DNA of 64,000 nt, from NCBI RefSeq assembly GCF_009749395.1, contig NZ_WBIR01000005.1, forward strand, positions 62,001 to 126,000. Direction: 5' to 3'. Made by a program: the position numbers and the translations under genes. Position 1 is the first letter of the stretch, and each line of letters opens with the position of its first letter. The notes under the pieces were generated by a model, which searched no databases, was not told the origin of the DNA, and was given only the letters and a program-made list of their open reading frames with translations. This stretch comes from Agromyces salentinus. GTDB lineage: Bacteria; Actinomycetota; Actinomycetes; Actinomycetales; Microbacteriaceae. Shown here piece after piece: positions 7,852 to 16,531 of the stretch.

Positions 7852-9297
7852 ATGCGCGCACAGCCGACCGGCCGTTCCGGTCGATTCGACCGGCGGTCAT
7901 GGCTCGGACGCCTGCGCGACGCCATCGACGCGTTCGTCCGGCAGTCGCCCTCCCGATTCGCGATCGCGATCTTCGCGGGCCTGATCCTCGTCTTCACCCT
8001 GCTCTTCTCGTTGCCGATCGCCAAGGCGGGCGAGGCCTCGAGCGCCCCGCTCCACGACGCCCTGTTCACCGCGGTGTCGGTCATCTGCGTCACGGGCCTC
8101 GCGACGGTCGACATGGCCACCTACTGGTCGCCGTTCGGCAACGCGCTCGTGTTCATCGGCGTGAACATCGGCGGCATCGGCGTGCTGACGCTCGCGTCGA
8201 TCCTCGGTCTCGTCATCTCGCGCCGCCTCGGCCTGCGCGCCAAGCTCATGGCGGCGAGCGACACCAATCCGTCGCGCATCCACGTCGGTCCGGTGGCGGA
8301 GCGGCAGGCGATCCGCCTCGGCGAGGTCGGCGGCCTGCTGGCCACCGTCGCGATCTCGGTCCTCGTGATCGAGGGCATCATCGCGGTCGCCATGGTCCCG
8401 AGCATGCTCGCGGCGGGATACGACGGGCTGCACTCGATCTGGTACAGCATGTACTACTCCGCGATGGCGTTCACGAACACGGGCTTCAGCCCGAATCCCG
8501 GCGGGCTGGCACCGTTCGAGCACGACTACTGGATGCTCACGATGCTCATGCTCGGCGTGTTCCTCGGCAGCCTCGGCTTCCCCGTGATCTTCGCGCTCGC
8601 GCGGGCGTGGCGGCAGCCGCGCAAGTGGAGCGTGCACGTGAAGCTCACGCTCACGACGACGACCATCCTGTTCATCGCGGGCGCGGCGATGTTCCTGCTG
8701 CTCGAACACAGCAACCCGAAGACGTACGGCCATCTCGACGCCGGCGCCACGATCTACCAGTCGTTCTTCATGTCGATGATGACGAGGTCCGGCGGCTTCT
8801 CGACCATCGACATGCACGACCTCTACGGGTCGAGTCAGCTCGTGAGCAGCATGCTCATGTTCGTCGGCGGCGGTTCGGCCTCGACCGCCGGCGGCATCAA
8901 GGTGACGACGCTGGCGGTGCTCTTCCTCGCGGCCTTCGCCGAGGCCCGCGGCGCCCCGTCGATGGAGGCGTTCGGCCGGCGCATCCCGCGCGACATGCTG
9001 CGCCTCTCGGTCAGCGTCGTGCTGTGGGGGGCGACGATCGTCGCGGTCTCCTCGATCGCGATCCTGCAGATCACGAAGGCGCCGTTCGAGAACGTGCTGT
9101 TCGACGTCATCTCGGCGTTCGCCACCTGCGGCCTGTCGACCGGACTCACCGCCGACCTGCCGCCGTCCGGCGTCTACGTGATGGCGGCCACGATGTTCAT
9201 GGGCCGCGTTGGTACAGTGACACTCGCCGCGGCCCTCGCAGCGAGCCAGCGACGGCAGTTGTTCAAGCGTCCGGAAGAGAGGCCCATCGTTGGTTGA
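7852..9297 (+). CDS. ktrB: KtrB/TrkH-type potassium uptake membrane subunit
   Basis: 481 residues, rich in membrane spans with four repeated M-P-M units. Filter-like glycine stretches are VICVTGLATV, MAFTNTGFS, MTRSGGFST and FATCGLSTG, the four pore loops of this superfamily. It conducts K+ (with Na+ or H+) into the cell and is gated by the KtrA partner encoded immediately after with an 8-bp overlap. The ATG at 7852 follows gtgagggggg. This is a constitutive, moderate-affinity system, in contrast to the Kdp system 2.5 kb downstream. Confidence 0.93.
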   Translation: MRAQPTGRSGRFDRRSWLGRLRDAIDAFVRQSPSRFAIAIFAGLILVFTLLFSLPIAKAGEASSAPLHDALFTAVSVICVTGLATVDMATYWSPFGNALVFIGVNIGGIGVLTLASILGLVISRRLGLRAKLMAASDTNPSRIHVGPVAERQAIRLGEVGGLLATVAISVLVIEGIIAVAMVPSMLAAGYDGLHSIWYSMYYSAMAFTNTGFSPNPGGLAPFEHDYWMLTMLMLGVFLGSLGFPVIFALARAWRQPRKWSVHVKLTLTTTTILFIAGAAMFLLLEHSNPKTYGHLDAGATIYQSFFMSMMTRSGGFSTIDMHDLYGSSQLVSSMLMFVGGGSASTAGGIKVTTLAVLFLAAFAEARGAPSMEAFGRRIPRDMLRLSVSVVLWGATIVAVSSIAILQITKAPFENVLFDVISAFATCGLSTGLTADLPPSGVYVMAATMFMGRVGTVTLAAALAASQRRQLFKRPEERPIVG

Positions 9298-9958
9298 TCG
9301 CATCAAGCACGACGCCCCAGTGCTCGTCATCGGCCTCGGCCGCTTCGGCGCCGCCACGGCCGGCCAGCTCGACCGGCTCGGCCGCGAGGTCCTGGCCGTC
9401 GACGAGAACGAGGGCCTCGTCCAGAAGTGGTCGGAGCGGGTCACGCACGCCGTCGTCGCCGACGCCAAGTCGATCGACGCGCTCCGCCAGATCGGCGCCC
9501 AGGACTTCTCGATCGCCGTGTGCGCGGTGGGCTCCTCGATCGAGGCATCCGTGCTCATCACCGCGAACCTCGTCGACCTGAAGATCCCGCAGATCTGGGC
9601 GAAGGCGATCTCGGCCTCGCATGGCAAGATCCTCGAGCGCATCGGCGCGAACCACGTGATCTATCCCGAGCGCGAGGCCGGCGAGCGCACGGCGCACCTC
9701 GTCTCGGGCCGCATGCTCGACTTCATCGAGTTCGACGACGACTTCGCGCTCGTGAAGATGTACCCGCCGAAGCCGATCCGCGGCAAGAACCTCACCGAGT
9801 CGGGCGTGCGGTCCAAGCACCGCGTGACCGTGGTCGGCGTCAAGAGCCCCGGCAAGCCGTTCACGTACGCGACCGAACAGACCGTCGTCTCCAACCACGA
9901 CCTCATCATCGTGTCGGGCACCGAGGGCGACATCGAGAAGTTCGCCTCGCTCGAATAG
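9290..9958 (+). CDS. ktrA: KtrA/TrkA-type potassium channel gating subunit
   Basis: 222 residues. The N-terminal RCK domain begins VLVIGLGRFGAATAGQLDRLG, a Rossmann nucleotide-binding loop. A C-terminal RCK_C (TrkA-C) domain follows from about 135. It binds nucleotide, and in related proteins c-di-AMP at the C-domain, to control the membrane subunit. Translation starts at TTG 9290 inside the ktrB end with ggaagagagg upstream, so the two are coupled. It forms a cytoplasmic ring on KtrB. Confidence 0.93.
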   Translation: MVDRIKHDAPVLVIGLGRFGAATAGQLDRLGREVLAVDENEGLVQKWSERVTHAVVADAKSIDALRQIGAQDFSIAVCAVGSSIEASVLITANLVDLKIPQIWAKAISASHGKILERIGANHVIYPEREAGERTAHLVSGRMLDFIEFDDDFALVKMYPPKPIRGKNLTESGVRSKHRVTVVGVKSPGKPFTYATEQTVVSNHDLIIVSGTEGDIEKFASLE

Positions 9959-10050
9959 GGCGGATGCCGCGGGCACGCCCGCGACGCCGAACGGCGCGAG
10001 CGCGCCGAACGACGAACAAGCGCCGAACGTCGACGCCCGTCGAGCCCCGC

Positions 10051-10446
10051 TCAGCCGACGAACATCGCCACGATGCCGACGACGCCCGCGACCAGGGCGA
10101 GCCCGAGGAAGACGACGCCGAGCAGGCGGAGGATCCGGCGACCGGCCGGCGGCTCGTGCAGGCGCAGGTGCTCGGGCTCCCGCTCGCGGTAGAACGCCTT
10201 CTCCTCGTCGAGGTCCTCGACGTGCTGGCGTTCCGAGGCGCTCAGGCGACGGGTGTGGAACTCGCCCTCGGCGAACCACCGCACGACGCTGCCATCGGCC
10301 TCGTCGGCGATGACCGCGTCGGTGGGCAGCCAGCGGCCGTCGGCGATGCGGATCAGCAGCACGAGGCCCAGGCTCGCGAGCCCGAGGGCGAGTCCCACCC
10401 AGCCGATGACCTCGGCGATCACGCCGATCGTGTCCCACGCATCCAT
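10051..10446 (-). CDS. Two-span membrane protein of unknown function
   Basis: 131 residues. One membrane span lies at about 7-33 (IGVIAEVIGWVGLALGLASL) and another at about 106-130 (LLGVVFLGLALVAGVVGIVA). Between them is a charged loop with EEKAFYREREPEHL. No known family is recognised. The ATG at 10446 is 7 bases after TAGCGT, so it is probably leaderless. It is divergent from rlmC, 51 bp apart, and convergent to ktrA. The same arrangement of hydrophobic ends around a charged middle occurs in small membrane scaffold proteins, but no role is claimed. Confidence 0.75.
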   Translation of the reverse strand: MDAWDTIGVIAEVIGWVGLALGLASLGLVLLIRIADGRWLPTDAVIADEADGSVVRWFAEGEFHTRRLSASERQHVEDLDEEKAFYREREPEHLRLHEPPAGRRILRLLGVVFLGLALVAGVVGIVAMFVG

Positions 10447-10453
10447 GGTGAGA

Positions 10454-10459
10454 ACGCTA
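10454..10459 (-). promoter_or_regulatory. Leaderless -10 box of the 10446 gene
   Basis: TAGCGT on the minus strand, 7 bases before the ATG at 10446. Confidence 0.5.
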
Positions 10460-10485
10460 CCGGCGAACCGCCAGCCCGCAGTGCG

Positions 10486-10491
10486 TAGCCT
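10486..10491 (+). promoter_or_regulatory. Leaderless -10 box of rlmC
   Basis: TAGCCT, 6 bases before the GTG at 10498. Confidence 0.55.
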
Positions 10492-10497
10492 TGCAGG

Positions 10498-11634
10498 GTG
10501 GACTGCGCGTACTTCGACGCCCGGCGATGCCGCTCGTGCTCGCTCATGGGCCAGCCGTACCCGGCGCAGCTCGCCGGCAAGCAGGCCCTCGCCGAGCAGC
10601 TGCTCGCGCCGTTCGGCGTCGGGACGTGGCATCCGCCCCTCGCGAGCGGCGAGCGCGACTACCGCAACAAGGCGAAGATGGTCGTCGGCGGCACCGTCTC
10701 CTCTCCCACGATCGGCATCCTCGACGCCGATGGCCACGGTGTCGACCTGCAGGCGTGCGGCATCTGCTCCCCCGGCCATCGGGCGGCGTTCGGGCCGATC
10801 GCCCGGTTCATCACCCTCGCCCGCATCGCGCCCTACGACGTGCCGAGCCGCACGGGTGAGCTGAAGCACCTCATCGTGACCGAGTCGCCCGACGGCGAGC
10901 TGATGGTGCGCTTCGTGCTGCGCTCGACGGAGCCCGTGGCCCGCATCCGCAAGCACCTGCCGGCGCTGCTCGCCGACCTGCCGAACGCCAGGGTGGTGAG
11001 CGTCAACGTCCTGCCGGAGCACAAGGCGGTGCTCGAGGGCGAGCAGGAGATCGTGCTCACCGAGCAGCAGACCCTGTCGATGCGCCTGAACGACGTGACC
11101 ATGCACCTGCGGCCGCAGGGCTTCTTCCAGACGAACACGGCGATCGCCGCGGCCCTCTACGCCGAGGCGCGCGACTGGATCACCGACCTCGCGCCCGCCT
11201 CGGCCTGGGACCTCTACTCGGGCGTCGGCGGCTTCGCCCTGCACCTCGCGGGCGGCGAGACGGCCGTCACGGGCATCGAGACGAGCGTGGAGGCGGTCGC
11301 GAGCGCCGAGCTCAGCCGAACGGATGCCGCGCTGCACCGCGTGCGGTTCGCCGCGGGCGACGCGACCCGGTTCGCGCTCGACGCGCCCGCGACCGACGTG
11401 CCCGACCTCGTCGTCGTGAACCCGCCGCGCCGGGGCATCGGCGCCGAGCTCGGTGCGTGGCTCGAGGCATCCGACGTCGGTCACGTGCTCTACTCGAGTT
11501 GCAACGCGACCTCGCTCGCGAAGGACCTCGCCGCGATGCCGTCGCTGCGACCGGTTCGGGCCCGGGTCTTCGACATGTTCCCGCAGACGCCGCACTTCGA
11601 GGTCATGGTGCTGCTCGAGCGCACCGCCGCGTAA
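10498..11634 (+). CDS. rlmC: 23S rRNA (uracil-747-C5)-methyltransferase RlmC
   Basis: 378 residues. Cysteines C3, C11, C14 and C87 fit the 4Fe-4S site of the RumA/RumB family. There is no N-terminal TRAM domain, which separates RlmC from RlmD. The SAM site is DLYSGVGGFALHLAGG, the NPPRRGIG motif IV follows, and the catalytic cysteine is about C335 in YSSCNATSLA. It methylates C5 of a uracil in 23S rRNA using S-adenosylmethionine. Translation starts with GTG at 10498, placed for a leaderless transcript. TrmA-like tRNA methylation is the less likely alternative. Confidence 0.9.
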   Translation: MDCAYFDARRCRSCSLMGQPYPAQLAGKQALAEQLLAPFGVGTWHPPLASGERDYRNKAKMVVGGTVSSPTIGILDADGHGVDLQACGICSPGHRAAFGPIARFITLARIAPYDVPSRTGELKHLIVTESPDGELMVRFVLRSTEPVARIRKHLPALLADLPNARVVSVNVLPEHKAVLEGEQEIVLTEQQTLSMRLNDVTMHLRPQGFFQTNTAIAAALYAEARDWITDLAPASAWDLYSGVGGFALHLAGGETAVTGIETSVEAVASAELSRTDAALHRVRFAAGDATRFALDAPATDVPDLVVVNPPRRGIGAELGAWLEASDVGHVLYSSCNATSLAKDLAAMPSLRPVRARVFDMFPQTPHFEVMVLLERTAA

Positions 11635-11721
11635 GCGCTCCGTTCGGATGGCGCCCGCGGCCCGTTAGGGAACCGTGAGGATCGGCTGGCCTGCGCGGGG
11701 GCGGGTGTTGCATCGGAATCG

Positions 11722-11759
11722 CAGTCGCCGACTGCCCGCCGACCGCGTCAGGTCGGCGG
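11722..11759 (+). promoter_or_regulatory. Palindrome and hairpin upstream of the kdp operon
   Basis: Bases 11722-11734 form a perfect palindrome with one central base (cagtcg-c-cgactg). Bases 11736-11744 pair with 11751-11759 as a perfect 9-bp stem with a 6-base loop. Both lie just before the first kdp ORF. They could be a KdpE site and a leader hairpin; I did not find a c-di-AMP (ydaO) riboswitch pattern. Confidence 0.4.
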
Positions 11760-11781
11760 ACCTGCGTTCCTTGGAGTCCCC

Positions 11782-11922
11782 GTGCTCGATCTGATCCACG
11801 TCGCCGCCGTCCTCGCGGTGTTCGTCGTCATCGGCCTCATCGCGAAGGGAGTCGAGCGGTTGGGCCCGCAGCCCCGCAGCTCGACATCTCGCGAGGCGTC
11901 GCGTGGGGAGGACCGGGCATGA
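11782..11922 (+). CDS. 46-residue single-span protein heading the kdp operon
   Basis: GTG at 11782 follows ttggag by 5 bases and opens a 46-residue frame. It begins [20 protein letters not shown], a clear membrane span, followed by a hydrophilic basic tail. Its TGA overlaps the kdpF ATG (ATGA), so it is translationally coupled to the operon. It is not KdpF, which follows intact. It may be a further small Kdp accessory subunit or a leader peptide. I know of no named family for it. Confidence 0.65.
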   Translation: MLDLIHVAAVLAVFVVIGLIAKGVERLGPQPRSSTSREASRGEDRA

Positions 11923-12008
11923 TCGTCTTCGACCTCATCGCCGCCGCCCTCGGCGTCGCGGCCGTCGTGTACCTCGTGTACGCGCTGATCAGGCCGGAGC
12001 GATTCTGA
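11919..12008 (+). CDS. kdpF: KdpF, small stabilising subunit of the Kdp ATPase
   Basis: 29 residues: [20 protein letters not shown] then YALIRPERF. One membrane span and the Y-LIRPE-RF ending are the KdpF signature. The family stabilises the KdpABC complex in the membrane and is replaceable by lipid. It overlaps the upstream 46-residue ORF by 4 bp and kdpA by 1 bp (TGATG). A ggggagga ribosome site lies 6 bases before the ATG. Confidence 0.92.
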   Translation: MIVFDLIAAALGVAAVVYLVYALIRPERF

Positions 12009-13681
12009 TGGGCGCGCTGTTCGCGATCCTCCAGGCGGCCACCGTCGCCCTCGTGCTGGCCCTCGCCTACCGCCCGCTCGGCGACCTGATGGCGCGCATC
12101 TACACCTCCGACCGCGACCTCCGGGTCGAGCGGGGCCTCTACCGGCTCATCGGCGTCGCCCCTCGGGTCGAGCAGTCGTGGCAGGTGTACCTGCGCAGCG
12201 TGCTCGCCTTCTCGGTCGTCGGCGTGCTCCTCGTCTACCTGCTGCAGCGCGCGCAGGCCGTCCTGCCCTTCTCACTCGGGCTGCCCGCGGTGCCGGAGGG
12301 GCTGTCCTTCAACACCGCCGCGTCCTTCGTCACGAACACGAACTGGCAGTCGTACTCCCCCGAGCTCACCCTCGGATACACGGTGCAGTTCGCGGGGCTC
12401 GCGGTGCAGAACTTCGTGTCGGCGGCGGTGGGCATCGCCGTGGCGATCGCCCTCGTGCGCGGCTTCGCCCGCCGCGGCGAGCGCACCATCGGCAATTTCT
12501 GGGTCGATCTCATCCGGGGCTCCCTCCGCCTCCTGCTGCCCCTGGCCCTCGTGTCCGCGGTCGTGCTCCTCGCCGGCGGGGTCGTGCAGAACTTCACCGG
12601 CTTCACCGAGGTCGCCACCCTGACGGGCGGCACGCAGACCCTGCCGGGCGGACCGGTCGCGTCGCAGGAGGCCATCAAGGAACTCGGCACGAACGGCGGC
12701 GGCTTCTTCAACGTCAACTCCGCGCATCCGTTCGAGAACCCGACCGCATGGACGAACCTGTTCCAGGTGGTGCTCATGCTGCTCATCCCGTTCTCGCTCC
12801 CGCGCACGTTCGGGCGCATGGTCGGCAGCCCGAGGCAGGGGCTCGCGATCCTGGCCGCGATGGCGTCGATCTTCGTCGTCTCCCTGACCGCGCTCTCCCT
12901 CCTCGAGGCGGGAGGGGCCGGCACGGCACCGCAGCTGGCGGGCGCCGCGATGGAGGGCAAGGAGACGCGGTTCGGCATCTTCGGCAGCACGCTCTTCGCC
13001 TCGACGTCGACGCTGACCTCGACGGGCGCGGTCGATTCGATGCACGACTCGTACACCGCGCTCGGCGGCATGCTCCCGATGCTCAACATGATGCTCGGGG
13101 AGGTCGCCCCCGGCGGTGTCGGCTCCGGGCTCTACGGCATGCTCGTGCTCGCGGTCATCGCCGTGTTCATCGCCGGCCTGCTCGTGGGGCGCACGCCCGA
13201 GTACCTCGGCAAGAAGCTCGGGCCGCGCGAGATCAAGCTCGCGAGCCTGTACATCCTGGTCACGCCGACGCTCGTGCTCACCGGCACGGCCCTGAGCTTC
13301 GCGATCCCCGGCGTCCGAGAGGACGTCGAGTCGACCTCGATCTGGAATCCCGGCGTGCACGGCCTGTCCGAGGTGCTGTACGCCTTCACGTCGGCCGCGA
13401 ACAACAACGGTTCCGCCTTCGCTGGGCTCACCGCGAACACCCCGTGGCTGAACACCGCCCTCGGCGTCGCGATGCTGCTCGGCCGCTTCGTGCCGATCGT
13501 GCTCGTGCTGGCCCTCGCGGGCTCCCTCGCCGCGCAGGGGAAGGTCCCCGCCACCGCGGGCACGCTCCCCACCCACCGGCCGCTGTTCGTCGGCCTCCTC
13601 GTCGGGGTCACGGTCGTCGTGACCGCGCTCACGTACTTCCCCGTGCTCACGCTCGGGCCGCTCGCCGAAGGGCTGATCTGA
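12008..13681 (+). CDS. kdpA: KdpA, potassium-binding subunit of the Kdp ATPase
   Basis: 557 residues, about ten membrane spans. The selectivity filter regions are visible as [39 protein letters not shown] and [10 protein letters not shown]. It belongs to the same pore superfamily as KtrB but works with the KdpB ATPase to import K+ at micromolar levels. It starts at the ATG overlapping the kdpF stop and ends 2 bp before the kdpB ATG at 13684. Length and order are standard. Confidence 0.97.
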   Translation: MGALFAILQAATVALVLALAYRPLGDLMARIYTSDRDLRVERGLYRLIGVAPRVEQSWQVYLRSVLAFSVVGVLLVYLLQRAQAVLPFSLGLPAVPEGLSFNTAASFVTNTNWQSYSPELTLGYTVQFAGLAVQNFVSAAVGIAVAIALVRGFARRGERTIGNFWVDLIRGSLRLLLPLALVSAVVLLAGGVVQNFTGFTEVATLTGGTQTLPGGPVASQEAIKELGTNGGGFFNVNSAHPFENPTAWTNLFQVVLMLLIPFSLPRTFGRMVGSPRQGLAILAAMASIFVVSLTALSLLEAGGAGTAPQLAGAAMEGKETRFGIFGSTLFASTSTLTSTGAVDSMHDSYTALGGMLPMLNMMLGEVAPGGVGSGLYGMLVLAVIAVFIAGLLVGRTPEYLGKKLGPREIKLASLYILVTPTLVLTGTALSFAIPGVREDVESTSIWNPGVHGLSEVLYAFTSAANNNGSAFAGLTANTPWLNTALGVAMLLGRFVPIVLVLALAGSLAAQGKVPATAGTLPTHRPLFVGLLVGVTVVVTALTYFPVLTLGPLAEGLI

Positions 13682-13683
13682 CC

Positions 13684-15864
13684 ATGTCCACCATCACCAC
13701 CCCTCCCGTGACGGATGCCGCGGGCGCCGCGCCGCGGCATCCGGGATCCTCCGATCGCGCAGGCCGCGGCGGCGGAACGTTCGGACCCCGTCGCCTCGCC
13801 GCGGCCCTGCCCGGCGCGCTGCGCAAGCTGGACCCGCGCGTCATGTGGCACAACCCGGTCATGTTCATCGTCGAGGTCGGCGCCGCGCTCACCACGGCGA
13901 TCGCGATCGCCGAGCCGTTCCTCGGCGGCCCCGGGGAGTCGGGCGGCTCGATCGTGCCGGGCGGGTTCACGTGGGCGATCGCCGTGTGGCTCTGGCTGAC
14001 GGTCGTCTTCGCCAACCTCGCCGAGTCGGTCGCCGAGGGTCGCGGCAAGGCGCAGGCGGAGTCGCTGCGCGCCACGCGCTCGTCGACGACGGCCCGGGTC
14101 GTCACGTCCTACGACGAGGCGACGGATGCCGCAGCGGAACGCTCGCCGCTCCGCGAGGTCTCGTCGGGCGACCTCGCGGTCGGCGATCTCGTGGTCGTCG
14201 TCGCGGGCGAGACGATCCCGGGCGACGGCGACATCGTCTGGGGCATCGCCTCGGTCGACGAGTCGGCCATGACGGGCGAGTCCGCGCCCGTCGTGCGCGA
14301 ATCGGGCGGCGACCGCTCGGCCGTGACGGGCGGCACCCGCGTGCTGTCGGACCGTATCGTCGTGCGCATCACGTCGAGGCCGGGCGAGACGTTCGTCGAC
14401 CGCATGATCGCGCTCGTCGAGGGCGCGGCCAGGCAGCGGACGCCCAACGAGATCGCGCTGAACATCCTCCTCGCGAGCCTGTCCATCGTGTTCGTGATCG
14501 TCGCGCTCACCCTGAACCCGATCGCGTCGTACGCGGCCGCCCCGGCCTCGCTCGCCGTGCTCGTCGCCCTGCTCGTCTGCCTCATCCCGACGACGATCGG
14601 TGCCCTGCTCTCCGCGATCGGCATCGCCGGGATGGACCGGCTCGTGCAGCGCAACGTGCTCGCGATGTCGGGCCGCGCGGTCGAGGCGGCCGGCGATGTC
14701 ACCACGCTGCTCCTCGACAAGACCGGCACGATCACGTACGGCAACCGCCGGGCGGTGGCGTTCGTACCCGTGCCCGGGGTCGACGGATCGGGCCTCGCGG
14801 CGGCGGCGATGCTCGCCTCGCTCGCCGACCCGACCCCGGAGGGCGCCTCGATCGTCGACCTGGCGAGCGCCGAGGGCGTGCACGTCGACGAGGTGCCGGC
14901 CGCCGAGGTGGTGCCGTTCGCGGCGCAGACCCGGATGTCGGGGCTCGACCTGCCCGACGGCACGAGCCTGCGCAAGGGCGCGGGCTCCGCGGTCGTCGCC
15001 TGGGTCGAGGCATCCGACCCCATCCCGGAGGGGACTCGCGAGGCGCTCGACCGCAGCGTCGACGCGATCGCGAAGGGCGGTGGGACGCCGCTCGTGGTCG
15101 CCCGGCGCTCGCCCGACGGCAGGGCCCGCGTGCTCGGCGTCGTGCACCTGAAGGACGTCGTGAAGGCGGGACTCGCCGAGCGCTTCGGCGAGTTGCGCGC
15201 GATGGGGATCCGCACGGTCATGGTCACGGGCGACAACCCCCTCACCGCGCGGGCGATCGCCGCCGAGGCCGGCGTCGACGACGTGCTGGCCGAGGCGACG
15301 CCCGAGCAGAAGCTCGCGCTCATCCGGCGCGAGCAGGAGGGCGGGAACCTCGTCGCGATGACCGGCGACGGCACGAACGACGCGCCCGCCCTGGCCCAGG
15401 CCGACGTGGGCGTCGCGATGAACACGGGCACGTCGGCGGCGAAGGAGGCCGGCAACATGGTCGACCTCGACTCCGACCCGACGAAGCTCATCGACATCGT
15501 GCGCATCGGCAAGCAGCTGCTCATCACGCGCGGTGCCCTGACGACGTTCTCCATCGCGAACGACATCGCGAAGTACTTCGCCATCATCCCGGCGATGTTC
15601 GCGGGCGTGTTCCCCGGTCTCGCGGTGCTCAACGTCATGCACCTGCACTCGGCCTCGTCGGCCGTGCTCTCGGCGATCATCTTCAACGCGATCATCATCG
15701 TCGTGCTCATCCCGCTCGCCCTGCGGGGCGTCAGGTACCGCCCGATGGGAGCGTCGCAGTTGCTCGGTCGCAACCTCCTCGTGTACGGCCTCGGCGGCGT
15801 GATCGCGCCGTTCATCGGCATCAAGCTGATCGACCTCGTCGTCAGCCTCCTCCCCGGGTTCTGA
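13684..15864 (+). CDS. kdpB: KdpB, P-type ATPase subunit
   Basis: 726 residues. D345 in DKTGTIT is the phosphorylated aspartate. The actuator motif is MTGES, the hinge motif is [10 protein letters not shown], and [11 protein letters not shown] is in the P-domain. The first 40 residues are a Pro/Gly/Ala-rich extension not typical of the enterobacterial protein. It hydrolyses ATP to drive K+ through KdpA. It is flanked by kdpA and kdpC in the standard order. Confidence 0.97.
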   Translation: MSTITTPPVTDAAGAAPRHPGSSDRAGRGGGTFGPRRLAAALPGALRKLDPRVMWHNPVMFIVEVGAALTTAIAIAEPFLGGPGESGGSIVPGGFTWAIAVWLWLTVVFANLAESVAEGRGKAQAESLRATRSSTTARVVTSYDEATDAAAERSPLREVSSGDLAVGDLVVVVAGETIPGDGDIVWGIASVDESAMTGESAPVVRESGGDRSAVTGGTRVLSDRIVVRITSRPGETFVDRMIALVEGAARQRTPNEIALNILLASLSIVFVIVALTLNPIASYAAAPASLAVLVALLVCLIPTTIGALLSAIGIAGMDRLVQRNVLAMSGRAVEAAGDVTTLLLDKTGTITYGNRRAVAFVPVPGVDGSGLAAAAMLASLADPTPEGASIVDLASAEGVHVDEVPAAEVVPFAAQTRMSGLDLPDGTSLRKGAGSAVVAWVEASDPIPEGTREALDRSVDAIAKGGGTPLVVARRSPDGRARVLGVVHLKDVVKAGLAERFGELRAMGIRTVMVTGDNPLTARAIAAEAGVDDVLAEATPEQKLALIRREQEGGNLVAMTGDGTNDAPALAQADVGVAMNTGTSAAKEAGNMVDLDSDPTKLIDIVRIGKQLLITRGALTTFSIANDIAKYFAIIPAMFAGVFPGLAVLNVMHLHSASSAVLSAIIFNAIIIVVLIPLALRGVRYRPMGASQLLGRNLLVYGLGGVIAPFIGIKLIDLVVSLLPGF

Positions 15865-15917
15865 GCCGGCCCGGCCCGCTCATCGCAGACGCTCGTCACG
15901 GAAGAAGGACACCCACC

Positions 15918-16529
15918 ATGGCCACCACACGTTCCACGGCCCGCACCCACTGGGTCGCGCTCAGGGCGATGCTCGTGCTCACCCTGCTCCTCGGCATCGG
16001 CTACACCTTCGCCGTCACCGCGATCGGACAGCTGGCACTGCCCGCCCAGGCGAACGGCTCACTCCTGCGGAGCACCGACGGCGAGGTCGTCGGGTCGCGC
16101 CTCATCGGGCAGTCCTTCACGGATGCCGCGGGCGAGCCGCTTCCCGAATGGTTCCAGTCCCGTCCCTCCGCCGCGGGCGACGGCTACGACGGCGGCGCCT
16201 CGAGCGGCAGCAACCTCGGCCCCGAGAACACCGACCTCGTCACCGCGATCGCGGAGCGCAAGGCCAGGGCGGCCGAGCTCGACGGCGTCGAGGAGGCCGA
16301 CGTCCCGGCCGACGCGGTCACCGCGTCGGCGTCGGGCCTCGACCCGCACATCAGTCCGGAGTACGCCCGCCAGCAGGTCGACCGCGTCGCCGCTGCGCGC
16401 GGCCTCGACGAGGCTGAGGTCGCGGCGCTCGTGGAGTCTAGGATTCAGGCACGGGACCTCGGCTACCTGGGCGAGCCGACGGTCGACGTGCTGCAGCTGA
16501 ACCTCGCCCTCGCCGAGCTGAGGGGCTGA
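15918..16529 (+). CDS. kdpC: KdpC, accessory subunit of the Kdp ATPase
   Basis: 203 residues with one N-terminal span (MLVLTLLLGIGYTFAVTAIG) and a periplasm-side domain. Family marks are GSRLIGQSF, WFQSRPSAA, SGSNLGPEN and LDPHISPEYARQQV, and the end PTVDVLQLNLALAEL. It stabilises KdpAB and raises ATP affinity. The ATG follows gaagaagga by 7 bases. It is separated from kdpB by 53 bp and from kdpD by 2 bp. Confidence 0.97.
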   Translation: MATTRSTARTHWVALRAMLVLTLLLGIGYTFAVTAIGQLALPAQANGSLLRSTDGEVVGSRLIGQSFTDAAGEPLPEWFQSRPSAAGDGYDGGASSGSNLGPENTDLVTAIAERKARAAELDGVEEADVPADAVTASASGLDPHISPEYARQQVDRVAAARGLDEAEVAALVESRIQARDLGYLGEPTVDVLQLNLALAELRG

Positions 16530-16531
16530 GC

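Noticed and set aside
11635..11781. c-di-AMP (ydaO) riboswitch before kdp
   Set aside because: The region has a hairpin and a palindrome but none of the conserved core words I know for that riboswitch.
13132..15648. Large antisense gene opposite kdpB
   Set aside because: His/Arg/Asp-rich translation with no domain, opposite a certain gene.
12178..15864. A 1,228-codon KdpB fusion
   Set aside because: The first 500 codons are a shifted frame of kdpA with low-quality Arg/Ala text. The true kdpB start is ATG 13684.
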